Part shown: piece after piece, positions 32,872 to 41,782 of the stretch
Position numbering within the stretch: the first letter of the stretch is position 1
Layout: every line of letters begins with the position of its first letter
Assembly: GCA_965229355.1 (NCBI GenBank)
Contig: OZ245869.1
Coordinates: 3,348,001-3,412,000 of the forward strand
DNA: 64,000 nucleotides
Direction of reading: 5' to 3'
From: GCA-2737725 sp965229355
GTDB lineage: Bacteria > Pseudomonadota > Alphaproteobacteria > Rhodospirillales > Rhodospirillaceae
Notes under the pieces: generated by a model
What the model saw: only the letters and a program-made list of their open reading frames with translations
Databases searched by the model: none
What the model was told of the DNA's origin: nothing
Made by a program: the position numbers and the translations under genes

Positions 32872-34677
32872 TTACGCATAAAGATCTTCCAGCGCGTCTT
32901 TGTATTCACGGATCACGGCGTGACGGCGCACTTTTAAGGTCGGCGTCATTTGGCCGTTTTCGACTGTGAACGGGTGCGGAGCCAATACAAATTTGCGCAC
33001 TTTCTCGATTGTGCCCAGTTGCGCGTTCGAGCGTTCAATGGCTTTGGCAATGACGGCTTTGAAGTCGGGATTGGCAGCGAGTTGTGCCAAATCATCCGGC
33101 ACATTCGACTGCGCGGCCCAAGCTTTGGCAAAGCCTTCGTCGGGAACAATCACCGCCGAGATGTAGGGCTTCTTATCGCCGTAAACCATGGCTTGCGCGA
33201 TGGACTCTTCCAGGCACAGCACGCCTTGCACGCGCTGCGGTGAAATATTGTCGCCACCCGAGTTGACGATGATATCACGTTTGCGATCGGTGATCTCAAT
33301 ATAGCCGTCTTCATCCAAGTGGCCGATGTCGCCGGTGTGCAGCCAGCCGTCTGAATCAATTGCCACTAACGTTGCATCGGGCTCGTTCCAATAGCCCTTC
33401 ATCACCATTTCGCCGCGCACCAGAATTTCACCGTCGGTGGCGATCTTTACTTCCACGCCTTTGACCGGTGGGCCGACAGTGCGCAGTTTCACTTTCTTGG
33501 GCGGGTTGGCGCTGATCAGGGGGGCAGCTTCTGTCTGCCCATAACCTTGGAGGAGGGGCACGCCCAATGCGATGAAGAACACGCCGACATCGTAATTCAG
33601 CGGCGCACCACCTGAGACCATGGCTTTCAAGCGACCACCAAAGCGGGCATTGATTTTGCTGCGAACTAACTTATCAGCCACGAAGTTCTGAACTTTATCC
33701 CAGAACGTCATCTGCTCTGGCGTTTCGTAATTCTTGATGCCGAGGCGCAGTGCCATATTGAATAGGTTTTGCTGTAGCGGCTTCTGACGCTTCAAGCCCT
33801 GCAAGATGCGCAGGCGCATGCTTTCATATAGGCGCGGCACTGCCGTCATAATGGTAGGGCGACATTCCAGCATGTTGGTGGGCAGTGTTTCGACACGCTC
33901 GGCGTAGTAAATTTGTGCGCCCAGCGAAATAGGCAGGAATTGTCCGCCCATGTGTTCGTATGAATGGCTAAGGGGCAGGAATGACAAAAACACTTCGTCA
34001 TCAATGCCGAGTGTTTTGATCAGGTCCGTCGCGCCGTAACAGTTGGCCAGAATGTTCCCGTGACTCAGCATCACGCCTTTCGGCACACCGCCTGTGCCGG
34101 ACGTGTAAATGATGCAGCACAAATCTGTGCGCTTTAAGTGCTCGGTTTCAGGCGGAAGGCCTGCGCCGCGTCCGCTGGCCATCATATCGGCCCAGGGTTT
34201 CACGTCGATGTCAGACTTCATTACCTTGTCGGCGTCATCCATCACCACCATCGTAACTTTGTGGTTCGCTTCCATGGCTGCAGCAATGAAATGCCGTGCC
34301 AATTGCGGGGTCGATACAATCGAAACCTTCGCGCCGCAGTCGTTGATGATGTGCAGATGATTGAAGGCGGTGTTGGTGGTGTAGGTGGGAACGGACACTG
34401 CGCCGATAGCCATGATCGCCAAGTCGGCCACAAAAAACTCCGGGCGGTTTTCGGAGACGATGATCACGCGGTCACCGTACTTAACGCCCATATTTTTTAA
34501 GCCGGCAGCGCAGGCTTTCACCTGAGCATCAATCGCCGCCCAGGTTTGTGGCTTATAGGTCTCGCCCTGTTTGGCCCAGAGGAAATTCAAATCCTCGTGG
34601 TACTCGGCCTGCGTGAAGAACATCGCAGGCAAGCTTTTAACCAAGGACGTATCGACAGCACGTGACGTTTTTGACAC
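32872..34677 (-). CDS. Long-chain fatty acid-CoA ligase (AMP-forming)
   Basis: A 601-residue acyl-CoA synthetase of the ANL superfamily, class FACL15-like. Motifs are IIYTSGTGGVPKGVMLSHGN (P-loop, A3), PLSHSYEHMGGQ, GYGQTEAAPLISANP (A5), DGWLHTGDIGHLDEDGYIEITDRKRDIIVNSGG (A7-A8) and the late Lys in MTPTLKVRR. It activates fatty acids for beta-oxidation or lipid synthesis at the inner face of the membrane. The start is GTG at 34677 after GAGGGG; TTACC/GGTAA repeats at 34681-34700 could fold over that SD. The microprotein gene follows it. Confidence 0.93.
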   Translation of the reverse strand: MSKTSRAVDTSLVKSLPAMFFTQAEYHEDLNFLWAKQGETYKPQTWAAIDAQVKACAAGLKNMGVKYGDRVIIVSENRPEFFVADLAIMAIGAVSVPTYTTNTAFNHLHIINDCGAKVSIVSTPQLARHFIAAAMEANHKVTMVVMDDADKVMKSDIDVKPWADMMASGRGAGLPPETEHLKRTDLCCIIYTSGTGGVPKGVMLSHGNILANCYGATDLIKTLGIDDEVFLSFLPLSHSYEHMGGQFLPISLGAQIYYAERVETLPTNMLECRPTIMTAVPRLYESMRLRILQGLKRQKPLQQNLFNMALRLGIKNYETPEQMTFWDKVQNFVADKLVRSKINARFGGRLKAMVSGGAPLNYDVGVFFIALGVPLLQGYGQTEAAPLISANPPKKVKLRTVGPPVKGVEVKIATDGEILVRGEMVMKGYWNEPDATLVAIDSDGWLHTGDIGHLDEDGYIEITDRKRDIIVNSGGDNISPQRVQGVLCLEESIAQAMVYGDKKPYISAVIVPDEGFAKAWAAQSNVPDDLAQLAANPDFKAVIAKAIERSNAQLGTIEKVRKFVLAPHPFTVENGQMTPTLKVRRHAVIREYKDALEDLYA

Positions 34678-34853
34678 TCGTTACCCCTCCCCAGAGGTAA
34701 GTTCAGTCTATATGAGCCTATATTCGGGCCTGAAGTGACGTTTTTCAAGCAGTTGCGGACTTAATTTGTAGATAGCGAAATCCCAGTTGGCGGGGTCACG
34801 ACTACCACCTATATCAAAGGGCCCGCGACAATACCGCCGCCGAGAGGTCTTAT

Positions 34854-36698
34854 ATGCTCATTCCGTCCCAAATGCTGATATCCGCTTCTAACGTTCGCAA
34901 GGACGATGTTGTTGCAGGTGGGGGAAAAGGCGCAGATTTGGGCGTTCTCCCTGAGTGGAACCTTGCTGATCTTTACAGCGGCCCGGACGGCGCTGACTTA
35001 AAGGCCGATTTGAAGGCCGTTGAAGAATGCATCGCTGCCTTTGAGAAACATCGTGGAAATGTGGCCTCACTCAAGGGCGCTGACTTCGGCAAGGCCATCG
35101 CTGACTACGAAGCGATGGGCGAGACCCTAGGCAAAATTGCCAGCTACGCGCAGCTGTATCAGTCGGTCGATGTGTCTGACCCAAAGCGCGGCAAGTTCTA
35201 TCAGGACATTAACGACAAACTCACTGTTCTCGGCGGGCGCACCATTTTCTTTACGCTCGAGATCAATCGCTTAGACGATGCTGTGCTAGCCGAGAAAATG
35301 AAAGACCCGGCGGCCGCGAAGTATGAGCCTTGGATTCGTGATTTGCGTATCTACCGCCAACACGAATTGTCTGACGATCTTGAAAAGTTGTTCTTAGATA
35401 AATCCACGACCAGCCGCGCGGCCTGGGTGCGTCTCTATGATGAAACTTTGGCGTCGATGCGCTGTCACCTTGATGATGAAACGGTCACGCTGACCGAAGC
35501 GTTGCATCTGTTGTCTGATCCGTCGGGTGAGAAGCGCAGAGAAGCGGCTAAAGCCGTCGGTGATGCGCTGGAAGAAAAAGCACCGCTATTCACGCTGATC
35601 ACCAACACATTGGCAAAAGACAAAGCGGTTGAGGACGAGTGGCGTAAATTCGAGCGCCCCGTCTCATCACGGAACCTGGGCAACTTGGTGGAAGACGAAG
35701 TGGTGCAGGCACTGGTGACGGCCGCCAAAGACACCTATGCCGAAACCGCGCACCGCTATTACAGCATGAAGGCCAAGTGGTTCGGTAAGAAGAAGCTGGA
35801 GTATTGGGATCGCAATGCGCCGTTGCCGCAAGCCGAAGATCGCAAGATCGCTTGGCCGGAAGCGCGCGCGACGGTGTTGAATGCCTATAAGGCCTTCACG
35901 CCCAAAATGGCCGAGATTGCGGACGACTTCTTTATCAAGAATTGGATTGATGCACCTGCGCGTCCCGGCAAAGCCTCAGGTGCGTTCTCGCACCCAACAG
36001 TCACAACTGCGCATCCTTATATTTTGCTGAACTATATGGGCAGCACGCATGATGTGATGACACTCGCCCACGAATTGGGCCATGGCGTGCATCAAGTTTT
36101 GGCGGGTAAGCAGGGAGGGTTGATTTCATCAACACCGCTGACGTTGGCTGAAACCGCGTCTGTGTTTGGCGAGATGTTGACGTTCCAGGCTTTGCTGGCA
36201 GAAGAAACGCGCCCCGATCAACGCCGCGCATTGTTGGCTGGGAAAGTGGAAGACATGCTGAACACGGTGGTGCGTCAAATTGCCTTCCATGAGTTCGAGC
36301 GCCACGTCCACGATGAACGCAAAGAGGGTGAACTGTCATCTGAACGTTTGTGCGAAATCTGGATGAAGGTGCAGCGTGAAAGCTTAGGGCCTGCCTTCAA
36401 CTTCGATGAAGAGTATCAGTGGTTCTGGAGCTACATTAGCCACTTCTTGCATGCACCGTTCTATGTCTACGCTTATGCTTTCGGCGATTGCTTGGTGAAT
36501 TCCCTGTACAACGTTTATACCAGCAAAAGCGTGCCGGGCTTTGAGCAAAAGTACCTAGACATGCTGGCTTCGGGTGGACGTTATCGTCACAAAGAATTAC
36601 TGGCGCCGTTTGGTTTGGATGCGTCTGATCCGGGTTTCTGGAAGCGCGGTATGAGCACAATATCAGGCTTTATCGATCAACTTGAAAAAGTAGCGTAA
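34854..36698 (+). CDS. pepF: Oligoendopeptidase F, M3 metallopeptidase
   Basis: A 614-residue cytosolic zinc peptidase. The active site is LAHELGHGVHQVL with H406, E407 and H410, and the third ligand is probably E433 in TLAETASVFGE. The N-terminal PEWNLADLYSG is the classic PepF opening, and SHFLHAPFYVYAYAFGDCLVNSLY completes the family core. It degrades oligopeptides of roughly 7-17 residues. AGAGGTCTTAT precedes the ATG. It is followed after 11 bases by the UbiB-like kinase, so they likely share a transcript. Confidence 0.94.
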   Translation: MLIPSQMLISASNVRKDDVVAGGGKGADLGVLPEWNLADLYSGPDGADLKADLKAVEECIAAFEKHRGNVASLKGADFGKAIADYEAMGETLGKIASYAQLYQSVDVSDPKRGKFYQDINDKLTVLGGRTIFFTLEINRLDDAVLAEKMKDPAAAKYEPWIRDLRIYRQHELSDDLEKLFLDKSTTSRAAWVRLYDETLASMRCHLDDETVTLTEALHLLSDPSGEKRREAAKAVGDALEEKAPLFTLITNTLAKDKAVEDEWRKFERPVSSRNLGNLVEDEVVQALVTAAKDTYAETAHRYYSMKAKWFGKKKLEYWDRNAPLPQAEDRKIAWPEARATVLNAYKAFTPKMAEIADDFFIKNWIDAPARPGKASGAFSHPTVTTAHPYILLNYMGSTHDVMTLAHELGHGVHQVLAGKQGGLISSTPLTLAETASVFGEMLTFQALLAEETRPDQRRALLAGKVEDMLNTVVRQIAFHEFERHVHDERKEGELSSERLCEIWMKVQRESLGPAFNFDEEYQWFWSYISHFLHAPFYVYAYAFGDCLVNSLYNVYTSKSVPGFEQKYLDMLASGGRYRHKELLAPFGLDASDPGFWKRGMSTISGFIDQLEKVA

Positions 36699-36709
36699 GA
36701 GGCAATCAC

Positions 36710-38053
36710 GTGGCCCAAGACGAAAACACCCTGGCGGGCCGCGTAAAACGTTATGCACAAGTGGGCACGAGCATCGGTGGTTTTGCCGCACGTGTCGCAG
36801 GCGAGCGCTTTTTGGGCCTAAAAAGCGACCGTAGTAAAAACGCCAATGATCTGCGTGCGGCTTTAGGGGGCTTAAAAGGCCCCCTGATGAAGGTGGCACA
36901 GATTATGTCCACCATACCGGATGCATTGCCAAAAGAATATGCGCGGGAGTTGGCGCAGTTGCAGTCCAACGCACCGCATATGGGCTGGCCGTTCGTGAAC
37001 CGCCGCATGACGACCGAGTTGGGACGTGATTGGCAAACTAAATTCAAAACATTTGAGCGGGAAGCGGCGCGCGCGGCATCGCTGGGGCAGGTGCACCGTG
37101 CCACGGCGCATGATGACGCGCTGCTGGCCTGCAAGCTGCAATATCCAGATATGGATTCTGTGGTTGAAGCCGACTTGGGCCAACTGAAGTTGGTATTCGG
37201 CGCGTACCAACGTTTCGACGCGGCGATTGACCCCAGTGACATACACGCCGAGATCGCTGACCGATTACGCGAAGAACTAGACTACACCAACGAGGCTAAG
37301 AATCTCGCGCTCTATCGCGCCATGTTGGAGAACGAGAATGGCGTAGTTGTTCCTGATGTGATCGATGATTTGTCGACGCGCCGTTTGTTGACGATGTCGT
37401 GGCTGGAAGGCCGATCACTGACTGACATTCTGGATGAAAAACCTGATCAAGACCGGCGTGATCGGCTGGGAATCAATTTATTCCGGGCATGGTACGTGCC
37501 GTTCTACAACTTCGGTGTTATTCACGGCGATCCACATTTGGGCAATTACACGGCGCGCCCTGATGATGTGATCAATCTTCTCGACTTTGGCGCGATCCGC
37601 ATTTTCTCGCCACGATTTGTGCGTGGCGTGATTGATCTATATCGCGCATTGGGAAAAGGGGATCAGGAGTTAGCTGTTTCCGCTTACGAGACCTGGGGCT
37701 TCACAGGCTTAAAGAAAGAAGTCATTCAAACGCTGAATCAGTGGGCCGCGTTTGTGTATGCGCCGTTGATGGAAGATCGCCCGCGCTTGATCGAAGAAAC
37801 CAACGCATCACAATACGGTGTCGAAGTTGCTGCCAAAGTTCACGCCGAGTTGAAAAAGCTGGGCGGGGTAAAGCCGCCGCGCGAGTTTGTGTTGATGGAC
37901 CGGGCGGCTGTGGGGTTGGGCGGCGTTTTCTTGCGTTTGGGCGCCAAAGTGAATTGGTACCGGCTGTTTCACGACACAATCCAAGACTTTAGCGAAGCTG
38001 CGCTTGAGAAAAATCAAACCGCAGCTCTGAAAAAAAGCGGGCTTTTAAACTAG
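36710..38053 (+). CDS. ABC1/UbiB-family atypical kinase
   Basis: A 447-residue protein of the ADCK/UbiB family. Kinase features are KGPLMKVAQIMSTIPDALP (KxGQ region, here K-V-A-Q with Ala for Gly), AASLGQVHRA (Ala-rich loop), ACKLQYPD (ATP Lys), HGDPHLGNY (catalytic Asp) and LLDFGAIR (DFG). Members support ubiquinone synthesis or lipid homeostasis. COQ9 is also in this window, at 56.2 kb. No C-terminal membrane span is seen, unlike classical UbiB. The start is GTG at 36710 with GAGG upstream. It follows pepF. Confidence 0.88.
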   Translation: MAQDENTLAGRVKRYAQVGTSIGGFAARVAGERFLGLKSDRSKNANDLRAALGGLKGPLMKVAQIMSTIPDALPKEYARELAQLQSNAPHMGWPFVNRRMTTELGRDWQTKFKTFEREAARAASLGQVHRATAHDDALLACKLQYPDMDSVVEADLGQLKLVFGAYQRFDAAIDPSDIHAEIADRLREELDYTNEAKNLALYRAMLENENGVVVPDVIDDLSTRRLLTMSWLEGRSLTDILDEKPDQDRRDRLGINLFRAWYVPFYNFGVIHGDPHLGNYTARPDDVINLLDFGAIRIFSPRFVRGVIDLYRALGKGDQELAVSAYETWGFTGLKKEVIQTLNQWAAFVYAPLMEDRPRLIEETNASQYGVEVAAKVHAELKKLGGVKPPREFVLMDRAAVGLGGVFLRLGAKVNWYRLFHDTIQDFSEAALEKNQTAALKKSGLLN

Positions 38054-38078
38054 CCCAAAATACGGGCTATCTTTCGTT
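38051..38078 (+). terminator. Probable intrinsic terminator after the UbiB-like gene
   Basis: TAGCCC (38051-38056) and GGGCTA (38064-38069) pair across a 7-base loop, and the stop codon of the kinase gene is in the left arm. The following TCTTTCGTTTT is only a moderate T-tract, so termination may be partial. Confidence 0.5.
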
Positions 38079-38141
38079 TTGCACTGTCGCCAATTTTCTA
38101 ACTTTCCCTATAGTTGTCTTTATCATTTCAGGGGAGGTTTC

Positions 38142-39050
38142 ATGTCATCCAAGTTCTCACGCCGCGGCATCATTGGCAGCACGGCGGTAGCCACCATGGC
38201 GGCAGCTGCGCCGTTCAAGGCCTATAGTGCCGCGCCAGCAAAGCTTGATTTGGAAGATCCGAAAGTGCGCGCCATGGTGCGCGCTAAGGTTCAGGGGTCG
38301 ATTGCGGAAGAAACCGTCTATACATTTTATCGTTTGCACCTGTACGGCTACATGAATGATGGCAATTTGGTTCCGTTCACCACCATGAACAACCTGAACA
38401 TTACGAAATGGAAGCCTCTGCCCAATGGCAATTACGGCGGCACAGTGTTTGAGTCGGGCGCTTACTGCAAGTTCGATACCGATGAAGTGCTAGACGTTTG
38501 GGAAAATCCGATCACGGGTGAGAAGCGCGATGTTTGGCCCTTTGTCGGTGGTCCGATCAAAGCAGAAGTGGGCCCAGATGGCGCGGTTACCGATGAAACC
38601 GCGACGGTGAAACCTAAAGCACAACGCATCGATATCATTGGCGATACCATTTTTGTCGCCAGCCAATCGGCGTTCTCATTCCCCAATCCGGTCAAGCCAG
38701 ACCAATACCCGACCGAATCAGCAGGCCCGACGTACTTCTGGGATTCTCACTTTATGCACGCAGGCAAGATTGCTGATGTGATGAACCCAAAGCTCACCCG
38801 TGCAGGGGCGTTCTCTCAGTTCCAGAATATGGTCAGTTTCCATCCGTGGTTTGGTTTGGGTGGCAAGCCTGGCCGTACGTATGGCAAAGCTTACGGTACG
38901 AAGCTGAAAAATTTGGATGAATTGCCGAAGGGCGCGCGCGCGTCACTGGAAAAGCAAACGCCAGAGATTTTTAACATCGATAGCTGGACGAAGCCGCGCT
39001 TGGACTTCCCGGAATATCTCGCGTGGCGTAACGCGAAAAAGAAAGGCTAA
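38142..39050 (+). CDS. DUF1838 family Tat-exported protein
   Basis: A 302-residue protein with a twin-arginine signal (FSRRGIIGSTAVATMAAAAPFKAYSA) and then the DUF1838 body: FYRLHLYGYMNDGNLVPFTTMNNLN, GGTVFESGAYCKFDTDEVLDVWENPITGEK, and the late NMVSFHPWFGLGGKPGRTYGKAYG. Function of the family is unknown; it is seen in proteobacteria with catabolic gene clusters. The ATG at 38142 follows GGGGAGG. It converges on the DUF3108 gene after a 9-base gap. Confidence 0.85.
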   Translation: MSSKFSRRGIIGSTAVATMAAAAPFKAYSAAPAKLDLEDPKVRAMVRAKVQGSIAEETVYTFYRLHLYGYMNDGNLVPFTTMNNLNITKWKPLPNGNYGGTVFESGAYCKFDTDEVLDVWENPITGEKRDVWPFVGGPIKAEVGPDGAVTDETATVKPKAQRIDIIGDTIFVASQSAFSFPNPVKPDQYPTESAGPTYFWDSHFMHAGKIADVMNPKLTRAGAFSQFQNMVSFHPWFGLGGKPGRTYGKAYGTKLKNLDELPKGARASLEKQTPEIFNIDSWTKPRLDFPEYLAWRNAKKKG

Positions 39051-39059
39051 GCGCTGGTT

Positions 39060-39962
39060 TTAAGGCGCTGAGCCGACTTGTTGCTCAGGTGGTATGCTGA
39101 CCCCATTGCATGGCGTGGGGTCAGCATTACACTCGGCGACCAAGTTCATCACACTTGAGAACATATCTGTGCTGAGAACGACTTGAACCGGCACAAACCG
39201 ATCATCAGTGCTGAATAGTATTCTTGTCTCTGCTTCACGCATGCGTTCTTCAACGTCTTCTTCAAAGCCAAACACAGGTTCTAAGCGCGCGGTCACCGGT
39301 ATCAGGGTTTGTTCTTTACCGCGAATTGTGAATGTCTTGGCTTCACCTTTGGTGCTGATGATATCGTAGCGGCGGCGGCCATCATAAATCGGTACGCGAA
39401 CTTCGCTTTTTCCGGATTCCATAATTTGGTGACGCGCGGCAATAAATGCTGTCACTGGGTCGACGGCACCGACCCGTAAGTTTTCCGGCACCGGCAAAAT
39501 TTTCTCGCGCTTATTATTCCAGGGCAGTTTGTTTTCCGGGATCGCTTCGCCGGTCGCTGGGTTATAAATGCGCTCGGACGTATTGTTGCTGATGCGCGTT
39601 GTTGGGTCGTACGTCATCGTCATTTCGGTGGCGACGTCCGGTGAGCGCCAACTGCGAGAGTAGATAGCGGGAACCACGCCAAGTTTATCGCCTTTAATTT
39701 CGCCAGTGCTTTTCACGTCGGCACGAAAATCACGAAAGGCCTCGGCAACGCCGCGCGTGCGCATTTGAACGCTGCTATCGAATGTGGCTTGAGACTGATC
39801 AAGTGAAACGACAACGTCGGCAATATGCAAGCCACCGAACATCACATCGTACAGCAGTTTTTCTTTCTGCTCGCGCGCGAGTGAAGGGGCGCTGAAGCTC
39901 AACGCCAGCACTACAGCAGTTGCGGTTAACGCAGCCGGTTTGAAATACTGAAACGTGCTCAC
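39060..39962 (-). CDS. DUF3108 family periplasmic/envelope protein
   Basis: A 300-residue protein with signal peptide ending SAPSLA-R. The body resembles DUF3108: KLLYDVMFGGLHIADVVVSLDQSQ, a strand-rich middle, and a repeat of basic segments (YDGRRRYDIISTKGE, RLEPVFGFEEDVEERM) before VPVQVVLSTDMFSSVMNLV. The family is a beta-clam-like envelope protein of unknown role. It begins at GTG 39962 with a strong GGAGG six bases earlier. It is divergent from the pnt operon. Confidence 0.8.
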   Translation of the reverse strand: MSTFQYFKPAALTATAVVLALSFSAPSLAREQKEKLLYDVMFGGLHIADVVVSLDQSQATFDSSVQMRTRGVAEAFRDFRADVKSTGEIKGDKLGVVPAIYSRSWRSPDVATEMTMTYDPTTRISNNTSERIYNPATGEAIPENKLPWNNKREKILPVPENLRVGAVDPVTAFIAARHQIMESGKSEVRVPIYDGRRRYDIISTKGEAKTFTIRGKEQTLIPVTARLEPVFGFEEDVEERMREAETRILFSTDDRFVPVQVVLSTDMFSSVMNLVAECNADPTPCNGVSIPPEQQVGSAP

Positions 39963-40286
39963 GGTCCCTCCTGGTTATTAGTTTAACGTAAGGCCCGCCG
40001 TTTTGGTTCAATTCCACGTTAGAAAGAATTGAGCCTGATCCCTTTCTCAGCCGCAACCCCAAAAAAGTGTCGTCCCCTGGATAAGACGTGGGGGACAAGT
40101 CATCCCGGGCGCATGACCAATTATGGCCGCAAGCGATTTTTTAACGGCCATGTCCCTTGGCAAGCTGGGTTGTAATCTGCATGAATGGCCTACTGATCGA
40201 AGCGGAACCGCCTGTATTTGCAGGCTGGGGCTCCTTGCGGGGGCCTTACGGGTAGGTCTGGGGCCGTGGGTCTAGGGGATATACAT
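39963..40286. other. Stem-rich gene-free region upstream of pntAA
   Basis: No gene is evident in 324 bases. Several perfect inverted repeats occur: TAACGT/ACGTTA at 39984-39989 and 40016-40021; GTCCCC/GGGGAC at 40072-40077 and 40091-40096; ATGGCCG/CGGCCAT at 40123-40129 and 40145-40151; GCCTG/CAGGC at 40210-40214 and 40221-40225. They may be a pnt leader structure or operators for either divergent gene. No known riboswitch was recognised. Confidence 0.4.
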
Positions 40287-41435
40287 ATGCAGATCGCAGT
40301 GCTGAAAGAACGCCGTCCTGGCGAAACCCGGGTGGCGGCGACACCTGACACGGTGAAAAAATTGGTAGGCCTTGGCTGCCAAGTGGTGGTGGAAACGGGC
40401 GCTGGCGCCAGTGCCAGTATCTCGGACGCTGACTACACAGCGGCGGGGGCAACGATTGCGGCTGATGTCGTAAGTGCAGTGGCCAATGCCGAGTTGGTGG
40501 TGAAAGTGCAGTCGCCCATGACGGCGGATGAGGGCACGGATGAAGTCGCTAACCTGAAGTCCGGCAGCTACCTGATGGCGCAATTGAATGCGCTGACGTC
40601 TAAGCCACGCATGCAGGCCTTGGCCGCGAAAGGCGTGAACGCCTTTGCGCTGGAATTAATGCCGCGCATTAGCCGCGCACAAGCCATGGATATTCTGTCA
40701 TCGCAAAGCAATTTGGCGGGCTACAAAGCTGTGGTTGATGCGGCCGCGACGTTTGGTCGCGCCATGCCGATGATGATGACGGCGGCTGGTACAATTGCGC
40801 CAGCGCGCGTGTTGATTTTTGGCGTGGGCGTTGCGGGCTTGCAAGCCATCGCGACAGCCAAACGCATGGGCGCAGTCGTTTACGCAACCGACGTGCGCTA
40901 TGCCACGAAAGAACAAGTGGAAAGCTTGGGCGGTAAGTTCATCGTCGTTGACGAAGAGAAGATGAAAGCCGCGGAAACATCTGGCGGCTACGCCAAGGAA
41001 ATGGATGACGACTTCAAGCAAAAGCAAGCGGCTGCGGTCGCGGCTGAAGTTGCGAAAGCTGACATCATCATCACCACAGCGCTGATCCCCGGCAAGCCTG
41101 CGCCAAAACTGGTCTCGGCTGAGATGGTAAAAAGCATGAAGGCCGGTTCAGTGATCGTCGACTTGGCCGTTGAAACCGGCGGCAACGTTGCGGGCTCGGT
41201 GAAGGGGCAGAATGTCACGACCGAGAATGGCGTGATAATTCTGGGCCATGCCAACATGCCTGCACGTTTGCCACGCGATGCATCTGCGCTCTTTTCAAAG
41301 AACGTGCTGAACTTTGCCACCCTGATGATCGAGAAGGGGCCAGGCAATCTCAAGATCAATTGGGACGACGAACTGGTGAAGGGCACGCTCGTCACCAAAG
41401 ACGGCGCTGTCGTTCATCCTGCTCTCGCGGGTTAA
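40287..41435 (+). CDS. pntAA: NAD(P) transhydrogenase subunit alpha, part 1 (NAD-binding)
   Basis: A 382-residue soluble NAD(H)-binding subunit of proton-translocating transhydrogenase. It opens MQIAVLKERRPGETRVAATPDTV, has the Rossmann motif VLIFGVGVAGLQAIATAKRMG with the following YATDVR, and ends with the ALIPGKPAPKL and VIVDLAVETGGN segments of the PntA/alanine-dehydrogenase fold. The split of the alpha subunit into PntAA and PntAB is usual in alphaproteobacteria. I chose the ATG at 40287 (AGGGG upstream) over an open-frame extension of 23 codons. It heads the three-gene pnt operon. Confidence 0.95.
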   Translation: MQIAVLKERRPGETRVAATPDTVKKLVGLGCQVVVETGAGASASISDADYTAAGATIAADVVSAVANAELVVKVQSPMTADEGTDEVANLKSGSYLMAQLNALTSKPRMQALAAKGVNAFALELMPRISRAQAMDILSSQSNLAGYKAVVDAAATFGRAMPMMMTAAGTIAPARVLIFGVGVAGLQAIATAKRMGAVVYATDVRYATKEQVESLGGKFIVVDEEKMKAAETSGGYAKEMDDDFKQKQAAAVAAEVAKADIIITTALIPGKPAPKLVSAEMVKSMKAGSVIVDLAVETGGNVAGSVKGQNVTTENGVIILGHANMPARLPRDASALFSKNVLNFATLMIEKGPGNLKINWDDELVKGTLVTKDGAVVHPALAG

Positions 41436-41446
41436 GGAGTTAGATT

Positions 41447-41773
41447 ATGGAACAAGCAACTGAACTGGCCGGCTTGGCTGCGCATGGCCCCAACGATTTC
41501 TGGTTTTTCCTCACCATCTTTGTATTGGCCGTATTTGTCGGCTTCTACGTGGTGTGGAGTGTCACGCCAGCTTTGCACAGCCCTTTAATGGCTGTGACCA
41601 ATGCGGTGTCCAGCGTGATCATCGTCGGCGCGATTCTGGCGGCGGGTCCGCAAGAATTATCGGCTGCGAAAGTCTTGGGCTTCCTGGCCGTTGTGCTGGC
41701 TGCTGTGAATATCTTTGGTGGTTTCTTGGTCACGCAGCGCATGCTTGCGATGTTCAAGAAGAAAGGCAAATAG
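41447..41773 (+). CDS. pntAB: NAD(P) transhydrogenase subunit alpha, part 2 (membrane)
   Basis: A 108-residue membrane subunit with three helices: FWFFLTIFVLAVFVGFYVVW, AVTNAVSSVIIVGAILAAG and VLGFLAVVLAAVNIFGGFLVTQRM. The ending MLAMFKKKGK is the usual PntAB terminus. It forms part of the proton channel with PntB. The gap to pntAA is 11 bases and to pntB 9 bases, so all three are one operon. Confidence 0.94.
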   Translation: MEQATELAGLAAHGPNDFWFFLTIFVLAVFVGFYVVWSVTPALHSPLMAVTNAVSSVIIVGAILAAGPQELSAAKVLGFLAVVLAAVNIFGGFLVTQRMLAMFKKKGK

Positions 41774-41782
41774 GGGACGGTC

